Part shown: positions 7,743 to 14,898 of the stretch, one piece after another
Numbering within the stretch: the stretch's first letter is position 1
How the letters are laid out: the number at the start of each line of letters is the position of its first letter
Origin: Streptomyces phaeoluteigriseus
GTDB taxonomy: Bacteria > Actinomycetota > Actinomycetes > Streptomycetales > Streptomycetaceae
Direction of reading: 5' to 3'
DNA: 64,000 nucleotides
Assembly (NCBI RefSeq): GCF_001896135.2
Contig: NZ_MPOH02000015.1
Coordinates: 1,021,391-1,085,390 of the forward strand
The notes under the pieces: model-generated
What the model saw: only the letters and a program-made list of their open reading frames with translations
Database searches by the model: none
What the model was told of the DNA's origin: nothing
Position numbers and translations under genes: made by a program

Positions 7743-8788
7743 ATGGCTCTGCTGCCCCCCTTCATCCGCGCCTCCCGGACGGCCGCGTCCCGGCGCCCGC
7801 GGACCGCCGCCGCCCCCCACCCCGCGCCCGGGCCCGGCTCCCGGCCGACGACGAGGTGCTCCTCGACGTGCCCGACGACCGTCTGGGCCCCGCGCTGGTC
7901 GCGGCCGGGCAGGGCACCTACGAGACCGCCGCCGCCCTGCTGGCCGGCACCGTCGAGCGCGCCGAGTGGGAACACCGCGACCGATACGTCACCCGCCTCG
8001 CGTCCTTCGCGCGATCCCGCCCGGAGTGGTTCGAGGAATGGCGGGCCGCCGCCCCGCACGACCCGGACGCCCTGCTGGTGGCCGCCCAGCTCGCGGTGGA
8101 GCGCGCCTGGGATTCGCCCGCCAGGGCCGAGCTGCTGCGTGAGGTGAGCCCGCTGGTCACGGCCGCCGCGCAGGCCGACCACCGCGACCCGGTGCCGTGG
8201 CGGATCGCCCTGGACCACGCGCGCGGGTCCAACGCCGGCCCCAAGTACTTCGGCGAGCTGTGGGCGGCCGCCGTCCGCCGCGCCCCGCACCACTACGGCT
8301 GCCACGTGGCCGCCAAGCGCTATCTGGCCGAGTCCTGGCACGGCTCCCACCGGGAGTGCTTCGACTTCGCCGACCGTGCGGCTCAGGACGCCCCGGCCGG
8401 CTCGCTCGTCCAGGCGCTGCCGGTACGTGCCGTCTTCGCCTACCTCACCGACGGCTGCGGACCCGAGGTGCCGCGCGAGCGCCTCGACGCGGCCGCCGAC
8501 CGCGCGATCGGGCTGTCCGCCCGCTTCCCGGGCTCCGACCCCTGGACGGCCGAGATCCGCAACCTCCTGACGTACGTCCTGGTCCGGCTCGGCCGCCGGG
8601 CCGACGCCCTCACCCAACTGCGCCTGATCGGCCCGTACGCCACGTCCTTCCCGTGGGGCCGGCTGTCGGACGACCCGCTGGGACACTTCCTGGCGGTGCG
8701 CGAGAACGTGTGCTCGCAACCGTCCGCGGAGCCCGCGGGGCATCCGCGGGGTGGGCACGGGGAACGCGCCCACCCCGCGGACCACTAG
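7743..8788 (+). CDS. Conserved hypothetical protein, TPR-like helical; possible frameshift near the N-terminus
   Basis: From GTG 7856 an intact frame gives about 310 residues of helical, Ala/Arg/Trp-rich sequence (LLVAAQLAVERAWDSPARAE, HYGCHVAAKRYLAESWHGSH, ALPVRAVFAYLTDG) without a recognisable catalytic motif; it resembles a TPR-like repeat fold. The GTG has no convincing ribosome site. A better-looking N-terminus (MALLPPFIRASRTAAS, ATG 7743) lies one base out of frame. Adding one C to the C-run around 7812-7817 joins them as ...RARARLPADDEVLLDVPDD. I therefore give 7743 as the likely true start. The function is unknown. The stop is 11 bases before the LON-domain gene. Confidence 0.65.
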
Positions 8789-8799
8789 GCTTCTGCGGC

Positions 8800-9540
8800 G
8801 TGACCACCGTCCGGCTGCCGCTCTTCCCGCTGAACACCGTCCTCTTCCCGGGGCTGGTGCTTCCGCTCAACGTGTTCGAGGAGCGCTATCGCGCCCTGAT
8901 GCGCGATCTGCTGAAAACCCCCGAGGAGGAACCGCGCCGGTTCGTCGTCGTCGCGATCCGCGACGGCCATGAGGTGGCACCGGCCGCCCCGGGCATGCCG
9001 GACCAGACCGCGCCGCTCCAGCGGGGTCCCGCCGCCGGATTCGGCGACGACCCGCTCAAGGCGTTCCACGCGGTCGGCTGCGTCGCCGACGCGGCGACCG
9101 TCCGGGAGCGGGCCGACGGCACCTTCGAGGTGCTGGCGACCGGGACGACCCGGGTGCGGCTGGTGTCGGTGGACGCCTCGGGCCCGTTCCTCACGGGGGA
9201 GCTGGAGGAGCTGACGGAGGAGCCGGGAGACGAGGCGGGCACGCTCGCCGAAGGCGTGCTGCGGGCCTTCCGCCAGTACCAGAAGCGCCTCGCGGGCGCC
9301 CGGGAACGTTCCCTGTCCACCGGGGCGGACCTGCCCGACGAGCCGTCCGTGGTGTCGTACCTGGTGGCGGCTGCGATGATGCTCGACACGCCCACCAAGC
9401 AGCGGCTTCTCCAGGCCCCGGACACCGCCTCCCGGCTGCGCGACGAGCTGAAACTCCTGCGCGCGGAGACGGCCATCCTCCGTAGCCTGCCCTCGCTGCC
9501 CGCGGCGGACCTGACCCGCGGGCCGACGAGTCTCAACTGA
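8800..9540 (+). CDS. LON peptidase N-terminal (substrate-binding) domain protein
   Basis: A 246-residue protein from GTG 8800 that consists of a stand-alone LON N-domain. It begins VRLPLFPLNTVLFPGLVLPLNVFEERYR, the canonical LON substrate-binding opening. RRFVVVAIRDGHEV, GCVADAATVRERADGTFEV and GTTRVRLVSVD follow, then a helical C-terminal part with a Val-Ser-Tyr-Leu-Val block. No AAA+ or Ser-Lys protease domain is present, so it cannot be a protease itself. A role in recognising misfolded or damaged protein is inference from the domain. It is followed after 17 bases by ybaK in the same direction. Confidence 0.9.
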   Translation: MTTVRLPLFPLNTVLFPGLVLPLNVFEERYRALMRDLLKTPEEEPRRFVVVAIRDGHEVAPAAPGMPDQTAPLQRGPAAGFGDDPLKAFHAVGCVADAATVRERADGTFEVLATGTTRVRLVSVDASGPFLTGELEELTEEPGDEAGTLAEGVLRAFRQYQKRLAGARERSLSTGADLPDEPSVVSYLVAAAMMLDTPTKQRLLQAPDTASRLRDELKLLRAETAILRSLPSLPAADLTRGPTSLN

Positions 9541-9557
9541 CGCACGAGAAGGCCCTG

Positions 9558-10061
9558 ATGGCGAAGAAGTCGAAGAAGCAGCAGCAGTCCGGTGGCACGC
9601 CCGCGACCGTCGCCCTGACGGCGGCGGGCATGGAGTTCACGGTCCACGCCTACGACCACGACCCGGCCCACCCCTCCTACGGCGAGGAGGCGGCCGAGGC
9701 CATCGGCGTCTCCCCCGACCGGGTCTTCAAGACCCTCGTGGCCGATGTGGACGGCACCCTGACGGTCGCCGTGGTCCCGGTCGCCGGCTCACTGGACCTG
9801 AAGGCCCTCGCGGCGGCCGTCGGCGGCAAGCGCGCGGCCATGGCCGACCCGGCCCTCGCGGAACGCACCACGGGCTACGTCCGCGGCGGGATCTCCCCGC
9901 TGGGCCAGCGCAAGAGACTCGCCACGGTCCTCGACGACTCGGCGGAGGCCCACGCCACGATCTGCGTCTCGGCGGGCCGCCGCGGCCTGGAGGTCGAACT
10001 CTCCCCCACCGACCTGGCCAAGCTCACGGAAGCGGTCCTCGCGCCCATCGGCCGCGCGTAG
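9558..10061 (+). CDS. ybaK: YbaK/EbsC family Cys-tRNA(Pro)/Cys-tRNA(Cys) deacylase
   Basis: A 167-residue trans-editing deacylase that removes Cys from mischarged tRNA(Pro). After a Lys-rich start (MAKKSKKQQQ) come FTVHAYDHDP, the VSPDRVFKTLVADVDG segment with the conserved Lys used by the family, TVAVVPVAGSLDLKALA, and TTGYVRGGISPLGQRKRLATVLDDSA near the C-terminus. The length is right for YbaK. It is probably co-transcribed with the LON-domain gene upstream. Confidence 0.92.
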   Translation: MAKKSKKQQQSGGTPATVALTAAGMEFTVHAYDHDPAHPSYGEEAAEAIGVSPDRVFKTLVADVDGTLTVAVVPVAGSLDLKALAAAVGGKRAAMADPALAERTTGYVRGGISPLGQRKRLATVLDDSAEAHATICVSAGRRGLEVELSPTDLAKLTEAVLAPIGRA

Positions 10062-10085
10062 ACCTCTCGGCCGCGCGCAGACGCG

Positions 10086-10403
10086 GGAGGCCCACTCCGA
10101 CGACAGCGAGGGCCCACCCGACCAGAGCGGGCAAGGCGGCCAGGGCACGCCATCCGCCGCCCACCCGGGAAAACCCCCGGCACGACCCCGGCGGACACCC
10201 CGCCGAACCCCCGCACCACACACAGCACCGGGCCCGCCTGCTGCGCCCAGGATGCGAAAAACCGACCCCGGCGCCGCCGACACCCACACCCAGACACGGA
10301 GAGGCCCACCTCGACAACGGGCGAAGGCCCACCGACCAGAACAGGCAAGGCGGGCAAGGCGGCCAGGGCACGCCATCGGAAGCCCAACCGGGAAACCCCC
10401 GGC
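10086..10403. repeat. Two diverged copies of a ~100-bp direct repeat in a non-coding gap
   Basis: The 374-base gap 10062-10435 between convergent ybaK and the DUF2567 gene holds no supported gene. Instead two similar blocks lie at about 10086-10182 and 10299-10403. They share a GAGGCCCAC opening, a 24-base exact match (10131-10154 and 10353-10376, starting GCAAGGCGGC), then a CCGGGAAA-type segment and a run of Cs. The intervening 116 bases are unrelated. Confidence 0.65.
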
Positions 10404-10435
10404 CCCCGGCGACGAGACCCGGTGCCGCCGACGCC

Positions 10436-11119
10436 CTACGTCAGCGGTGCCCCGTACGGGTCCTTCTGCAGCGGCCCCTGTCCGAACGTCTCGGGGTCCC
10501 GCGGGCCGAACAGTGACGTGAGGCCCAGGTGCACCAGCAGGGCGGCCAGGGACCAGGCCAGCAGCGCGCCCTTGGCGCTCAGCTTCAGCGGGGCCGAGAA
10601 GGTGACGCCCTTGCCCGCCGCCTTCGCCTGGGCGATCACGTCCTGGCCGGGCCCGAGCCAGACACCGATCCGCCACGCCAGCAGCGAGCCGAGCAGTCCG
10701 CCGAGGGCCAGCGCCACGACCAGCGGCACGCCCCCGCGGCGGCGCCAGGCGAACACGGCGGCGGCGCTCACGGCACCGCAGGCCACGGCCAGCAGGGCGA
10801 ACGTGCCGTCCACCCCGACGGCCTGCTCGCCCTCGGTGTCCTCGAGGTAGACGACCCAGCTGCCGTCGGTGAGTTCCCCGACCAGCGGGACGCGCGGCGC
10901 CAGCCACACCCACAGCAGTCCCAGCGCCACCCCGGTGATCGCGACCAGGACGGTGATCACGGCGGCTTCCCGCAGCTCCGTCCTCATCCCGGGCCCGTCC
11001 TGTCCGTGCCCGGCGTCGTGCGGCGCGGCGGCCGTACCGGGGTACGCCCCGGGCGACGGCCAGGCGTCGCGCGGGGACGGTTCGTGCGGCGGCGGAGGAG
11101 GAGTCAGCGGTGCGGTCAC
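10436..11119 (-). CDS. DUF2567-type membrane protein
   Basis: A 227-residue protein. It has a Pro-rich cytoplasmic N-terminus (MTAPLTPPPPPHEPSPRDAW), then four likely transmembrane helices: AVITVLVAITGVALGLLWVW, FALLAVACGAVSAAAVFAW, PLVVALALGGLLGSLLAWRI, and ALLAWSLAALLVHLGLTSLF near the C-terminus. The order and the FGPRDPET C-terminal block fit the actinobacterial DUF2567 family by memory. The function is unknown. The next gene upstream on the same strand, an ABC permease, ends 34 bases away, so the two may be co-transcribed. Confidence 0.75.
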   Translation of the reverse strand: MTAPLTPPPPPHEPSPRDAWPSPGAYPGTAAAPHDAGHGQDGPGMRTELREAAVITVLVAITGVALGLLWVWLAPRVPLVGELTDGSWVVYLEDTEGEQAVGVDGTFALLAVACGAVSAAAVFAWRRRGGVPLVVALALGGLLGSLLAWRIGVWLGPGQDVIAQAKAAGKGVTFSAPLKLSAKGALLAWSLAALLVHLGLTSLFGPRDPETFGQGPLQKDPYGAPLT

Positions 11120-11153
11120 CCTGACATCGTGCCAGGCGTGCCTGTGCCGTGCG

Positions 11154-11978
11154 TCATCGGACGGCGGCCCGACGGTACGCCCAGGTGGCGACGGCCAGCG
11201 AGACCACGCCGACCACCGCGCACACCGCGAGGTCGCCCAGCACGAACGCCCAGTCGGGGTGCGGCCGGAAGGTCCGCGCGAGAGCTTCCACGCCGTACGT
11301 CGACGGCAGCAGATCGCGGGTGAAGCGCACCGGCTCCGGCATCCGGTCGGGCGGCAGCACGCCGAGGAGCAGCGCCGCCGACATGCCCAGCTGGCCCAGC
11401 ACGGTGGCCAGCTCCGGGCGCGGGGCGAGCAGCCCGAAGGCCGCGCCGAGCCCGGCCAGCGCGGCGCCGGACAGCGGGATGACCAGCGCCAGCACCCACA
11501 GGTGGGTCAGCGGCAGCCCGAAGAGCAGCGAGCCGAACACCGCGGTCACCAGCGTCCCCGGCACGGTGAAGGACGCGTACGCGCCCGCCGCGCCGAGCAC
11601 CACGGCGGCTGGCGGCACCGGCAGCGTGGCGTAGTGGTCGAGGCCGCCGCTGGCCCGCAGCTGCCCGAAGTACTGCGCGAGGAGGTTCAGCGCGACGAAG
11701 GCGACGACGAGGACCGCCGAGCCGGCCACCACGGCCTCCGCCTCGCGTCCGCCCTCGACGACCCCGCGCATCATGATCAGGATGCCGACCGACTGGAAGG
11801 TGGCCACGAACAGCAGGGGGATGCGGGCCACCCGCGCGCGGGACAGCTGCGCGCGGTACACGGCCGCCATCGACGGCCACAGCCGCGCGCGCGGCGCCAG
11901 CTCGGCCGCTTGCCGGACCGGCTGCTCGTCCACGGCCAGGGCGCTGCCCGGCAGAACCTCTGCGGGTACGACACTCAC
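11154..11978 (-). CDS. ABC-2 type transporter permease
   Basis: A 274-residue integral membrane protein with about six hydrophobic helices (LLFVATFQSVGILIMMRGVV, AVVAGSAVLVVAFVALNLLA, VVLGAAGAYASFTVPGTLV, WVLALVIPLSGAALAGLGAA, LGQLGMSAALLLGVLPPD, VLGDLAVCAVVGVVSLAVAT). The LLPSTYGVEALARTF segment before the last helix is typical of ABC-2 (drug/antibiotic exporter) permeases. It works with the ATPase encoded immediately upstream (12103-13122). The substrate is unknown. The 124-base intercistronic gap holds a 15-bp tandem repeat. Confidence 0.88.
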   Translation of the reverse strand: MSVVPAEVLPGSALAVDEQPVRQAAELAPRARLWPSMAAVYRAQLSRARVARIPLLFVATFQSVGILIMMRGVVEGGREAEAVVAGSAVLVVAFVALNLLAQYFGQLRASGGLDHYATLPVPPAAVVLGAAGAYASFTVPGTLVTAVFGSLLFGLPLTHLWVLALVIPLSGAALAGLGAAFGLLAPRPELATVLGQLGMSAALLLGVLPPDRMPEPVRFTRDLLPSTYGVEALARTFRPHPDWAFVLGDLAVCAVVGVVSLAVATWAYRRAAVR

Positions 11979-12011
11979 GTCGCGTTGCTCCTCTTGGGTC
12001 CGGTGGTCGCC

Positions 12012-12071
12012 CTGTTCGATGTCGCTCTGTTCGGTGTCGCTCTGTTCGGTGTCGCCCTGTTCGGTGTCGCC
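12012..12071. repeat. 15-bp tandem repeat between ABC ATPase and permease genes
   Basis: Four consecutive 15-base units (CTGTTCGGTGTCGCT with 1-base variants) at 12012, 12027, 12042 and 12057, with a fifth partial unit at 12072. The array fills the gap between the ATPase stop (12103) and the permease start (11978). Because the unit is a multiple of three, read on the minus strand it would encode an ATPNR pentapeptide repeat, but no start or conserved gene is associated. Confidence 0.85.
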
Positions 12072-12102
12072 CTGTTCGGTACGGATGCGGGGACGATCCT
12101 GC

Positions 12103-13122
12103 TCACACCCTCACCAACCCCTGCCGGGCGGCCCCGCCCAGCGCCAGGTAGACGTCCTCCAGGCTCGGCGTGGCGAGAGTGAAATCGTCCAGGGCGGCGA
12201 AGGCGGCCCCGCCGGTGACGGTGGCGACGACCGTACGGGCCTCCTCGGGCCCCAGCCGAAGCGTCCAGCGGCGCCCGGACTCCACGGCCCGCTCGCGCAG
12301 CGCGGCGACCTCGGGGACGTCCAGCGGCGCCCGCTCGCGCCACACCAGTTCCACCCGTACCTCGTCGGCGACCTGCTCCTTGAGCCCCGACGGTGTGTCG
12401 CAGGCGATGACCCGGCCGCGGTCTAGGACGGCGACCCGGTCGAGGACCGTCTCGGCCTCGATCACGTTGTGGGTGACGAGCAGCACGGTGGTGCCGCGCT
12501 CGGCGCGCCGCCGGTCCACCGCGGACCACACGGCACGCCGGGCGACGGGGTCCATGCCGGTGGTCGGCTCGTCCAGCACCAGCAGCGGCCGCTCCCCCAC
12601 CAGCGCGGTCGCGAAGCAGGCCAGCCGCCGCTGTCCGCCGGACAGCTTGCGCAGCGGCCGCCCGGCGATCGGGGTGAGCCCGAGTTCGTCGAGTACGGCG
12701 TCCCGTTCGCGCCGGGCCTCGCGCAGGGGAAGACCGCGCAGGCGTCCGGTGGTCTCGGCGGCGAGGGAGACGGTGAGTTCATCGAGGGCGGTGGACTCCT
12801 GGCCGAGGTAGGCGAGGATGCGCGCGGCCCGTTCCGGGTGACGCACGATGTCGTGCCCGAGGATCTCCACGGTGCCGGTGTCCGGCCGCATCAGCCCGGT
12901 CACCTGCCGGACGACGCTGGTCTTGCCGGCGCCGTTGGGCCCGAGCAGACCGAAGATCTCACCGCGCCGCACCTCGAGCCGTACGTCGTCGGTGGCACGG
13001 ACCTCCGGGGCCGCGGGAGCGCCGCGCCGGCCTCGGACCGCCGGATAGGTCTTGGTCAGTCCGCGTACGGCACACACGACCTCGTCCCGGTGCCGAATGG
13101 TCGATGCCGCGCGCGTACTCAC
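12103..13122 (-). CDS. ABC-2 type transporter ATP-binding protein
   Basis: A 339-residue ATPase of the drug/antibiotic exporter (DrrA-like) type: Walker A GLLGPNGAGKTS, Q-loop LAYLGQEST, signature LSGGQRRLACF, Walker B LLVLDEPTTGMDPVARR and the H-loop VTHNVIEAE. The C-terminal 100 residues form the extra domain typical of this subfamily. It drives the permease encoded downstream. It begins MSTRAASTIRHRDEVV at GTG 13122, 63 bases from the end of the NYN-domain gene. Its exported substrate is not deducible. Confidence 0.93.
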   Translation of the reverse strand: MSTRAASTIRHRDEVVCAVRGLTKTYPAVRGRRGAPAAPEVRATDDVRLEVRRGEIFGLLGPNGAGKTSVVRQVTGLMRPDTGTVEILGHDIVRHPERAARILAYLGQESTALDELTVSLAAETTGRLRGLPLREARRERDAVLDELGLTPIAGRPLRKLSGGQRRLACFATALVGERPLLVLDEPTTGMDPVARRAVWSAVDRRRAERGTTVLLVTHNVIEAETVLDRVAVLDRGRVIACDTPSGLKEQVADEVRVELVWRERAPLDVPEVAALRERAVESGRRWTLRLGPEEARTVVATVTGGAAFAALDDFTLATPSLEDVYLALGGAARQGLVRV

Positions 13123-13185
13123 AAGGGACGAGGGTACGGGGTCGGCGACCCCCGCTCGCCGTCGGGGGCGTCCGGAGTGCCCGGT

Positions 13186-14409
13186 TCAGTCCGCCGCGGG
13201 CGCCTGCTCGGCCGCCGTCCGAACGTCGATCTCGCGCCAGAACCCCGCCCGGATGGCGTAGCGGTCGTGCTCGTCGATCTGGTCGTCCTTGTGGGCGAGG
13301 AGGCCGAAGCGGGCCGCGTACCGCAGCAGCTCGCCGTCGATGCGGTGCGGGATGCGCGGGTACATGCCGGACAGCTTCTGGAGATGGCCCTGGTCGCCGA
13401 GGCGCCCCATCCAGCGGCGGGCGAAGACCTGGCCCACCTCGAAGGGGTCGCCGCCGACGGTGGTGATGTCCTCCTCGCGGTCGGCCCACCGCTGCTCGGC
13501 CGTGGTGACCTGCGCGAGCGTCGGCATCGAGGCGACCTCGGGGGGCTCGGCGGCGGTGCCGGGCCGGTCGACCCACCCCTTGTCGGAGGACCAGCGCAGG
13601 GTCGCGGTGGCGGGGGGCTGGACGGCGGCCTGGGCGCCGGGTGCGCGCAGGGCCGCGAGGTCCTTGGGGGTGGGGACGCCCTTGGCGGCGGGGCGTTCCC
13701 GGGTGCCGTTGTCGGCGGGGGCGGAGGGGTGCTCGCTCTGCTCCGCGGGCCGCTCGGAGGTGGGCGCGAGGCTGGATTCGGGCAGCGGCGCGGAGAGGAT
13801 GGCGGCGATCTCGGGCCGCGGCACGGGCGGCGGCGCGCAGACCCCGCCGAGGTCCTTGGCGCGTACGGCCTTGGTGATCCACGTACGGTCCAGGACGCGC
13901 CGTTCGTCGGCCTCGGCGACCAGGTCCTCGGACTGGTTGTAGTCGCCGTCGGCGGCCTGTACGGCCCACAGGTGGACGGCGACGCCGTGCTCCTTGGCGG
14001 CCATCATGCCGGGCAGCAGGTCGCCGTCTCCGGTGACCAGGACGACGTCGGAGCAGGCGCGGTTGCGGGCCAGCTCGGTCAGCTCGGCGTGCATGGCGGC
14101 GTCGACGCCCTTCTGCGCCCAGCGGCCGTCGCTGCGGGTCAGGGCGCCCAGCCGGACGGTGACCCGGGGCATGACGCGCAGTCTGCGGTGTTCGGGCTGG
14201 GGGACGCGGTCGGGGGCGCCGTCGAACCAGTAGATCCGCAGCAGCGGCCGTTCGGTCTCGGATTCCGCCTGTTCGCGCAGGCCCTGGACGAGGGCGGCGT
14301 GGTCGACGGTGATCCTGGATCTCGACGGTTCTCCGGCGAGGAGACTCGCGGCGGCCCCCAGCAGATACCCGGCGTCCACCAGGACGATGCAGCGGTCCAC
14401 ACGACTCAC
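13186..14409 (-). CDS. NYN domain (PIN-like) nuclease-type protein
   Basis: A 407-residue protein. Residues about 5-165 are a NYN/PIN-like RNase domain with the acidic metal-binding residues visible: CIVLVDAGYLLG (first Asp), KGVDAAMHAELTEL, and VVLVTGDGDLLPGMMAA (paired Asp). A disordered Pro/Ala-rich linker covers about 175-290. The C-terminal region (GQVFARRWMGRLGDQGHLQKL, PRIPHRIDGELLRYA) resembles a winged-helix/OST-HTH-like RNA-binding part. An RNA-processing role is family inference; the target is unknown. It is divergent from the small gene at 14625. Confidence 0.86.
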   Translation of the reverse strand: MSRVDRCIVLVDAGYLLGAAASLLAGEPSRSRITVDHAALVQGLREQAESETERPLLRIYWFDGAPDRVPQPEHRRLRVMPRVTVRLGALTRSDGRWAQKGVDAAMHAELTELARNRACSDVVLVTGDGDLLPGMMAAKEHGVAVHLWAVQAADGDYNQSEDLVAEADERRVLDRTWITKAVRAKDLGGVCAPPPVPRPEIAAILSAPLPESSLAPTSERPAEQSEHPSAPADNGTRERPAAKGVPTPKDLAALRAPGAQAAVQPPATATLRWSSDKGWVDRPGTAAEPPEVASMPTLAQVTTAEQRWADREEDITTVGGDPFEVGQVFARRWMGRLGDQGHLQKLSGMYPRIPHRIDGELLRYAARFGLLAHKDDQIDEHDRYAIRAGFWREIDVRTAAEQAPAAD

Positions 14410-14624
14410 CCTCTTCCCGGGAGATTTGCTTCGGGCCTGCTTCGAGTCTGCCCGACCGCACGGGGGTTAACGGCCGGAACTCGATCTTCGGCGTGGCGTT
14501 TCGGGGCGGGACCCTCCGACGAACCCTGTCACCGACGGTAATTATCCGAAATGCGCCACAAGTCAGCCTATGTGAATCTGATTCCGGCCCTGGCCCCTAG
14601 ACCCCCAACAGGAGGCAGATCCCC

Positions 14625-14792
14625 ATGGCCAAGAACAAGAACCGTGACCGCAAGCAGCCGCAGTCCGAGCGCATCCCGCAGTCGGCGCCGCAGGCCACCC
14701 TCGAGCCGCAGGACGAGACGCGCTCCCCGCAGGTGACGCCCGGCGACATCGGCCCCGGCAAGGGCCGCGGCAAGCGCTTCGGCCACAACTAG
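14625..14792 (+). CDS. 55-residue highly charged small protein
   Basis: ATG 14625 is preceded at a 9-base gap by AGGAGG (14610-14615), one of the strongest ribosome sites in the window, and the frame ends at TAG 14792. The product starts MAKNKNRDRKQPQSERIPQS and ends PGKGRGKRFGHN. It is hydrophilic, with basic residues at both ends and an acidic middle, has no Cys or membrane segment, and is probably disordered. I recall similar short proteins as common in Streptomyces, function unknown. A perfect-stem terminator follows at 14834. Confidence 0.85.
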   Translation: MAKNKNRDRKQPQSERIPQSAPQATLEPQDETRSPQVTPGDIGPGKGRGKRFGHN

Positions 14793-14833
14793 CATCTGCG
14801 TAACGGGCCCTTGACGCCCTTGCACGTGCATGA

Positions 14834-14863
14834 GGGGCGCACCCGGAGATCCGGGTGCGCCCC
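14834..14863. terminator. Bidirectional terminator between the small gene and dnaE
   Basis: GGGGCGCACCCGG (14834-14846), loop AGAT, CCGGGTGCGCCCC (14851-14863): a perfect 13-bp stem placed between two convergent genes. It can serve the small gene (plus) and dnaE (minus). Confidence 0.85.
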
Positions 14864-14898
14864 TTGCGTGTGTCCCGCATGTGCTGTGCGTGCGCCGC

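Noticed and set aside
11975..12529. Frame encoding ATPNR pentapeptide repeats
   Set aside because: It runs out of frame through the ABC ATPase gene; the repeat lies in the gap and has no own start or ribosome site.
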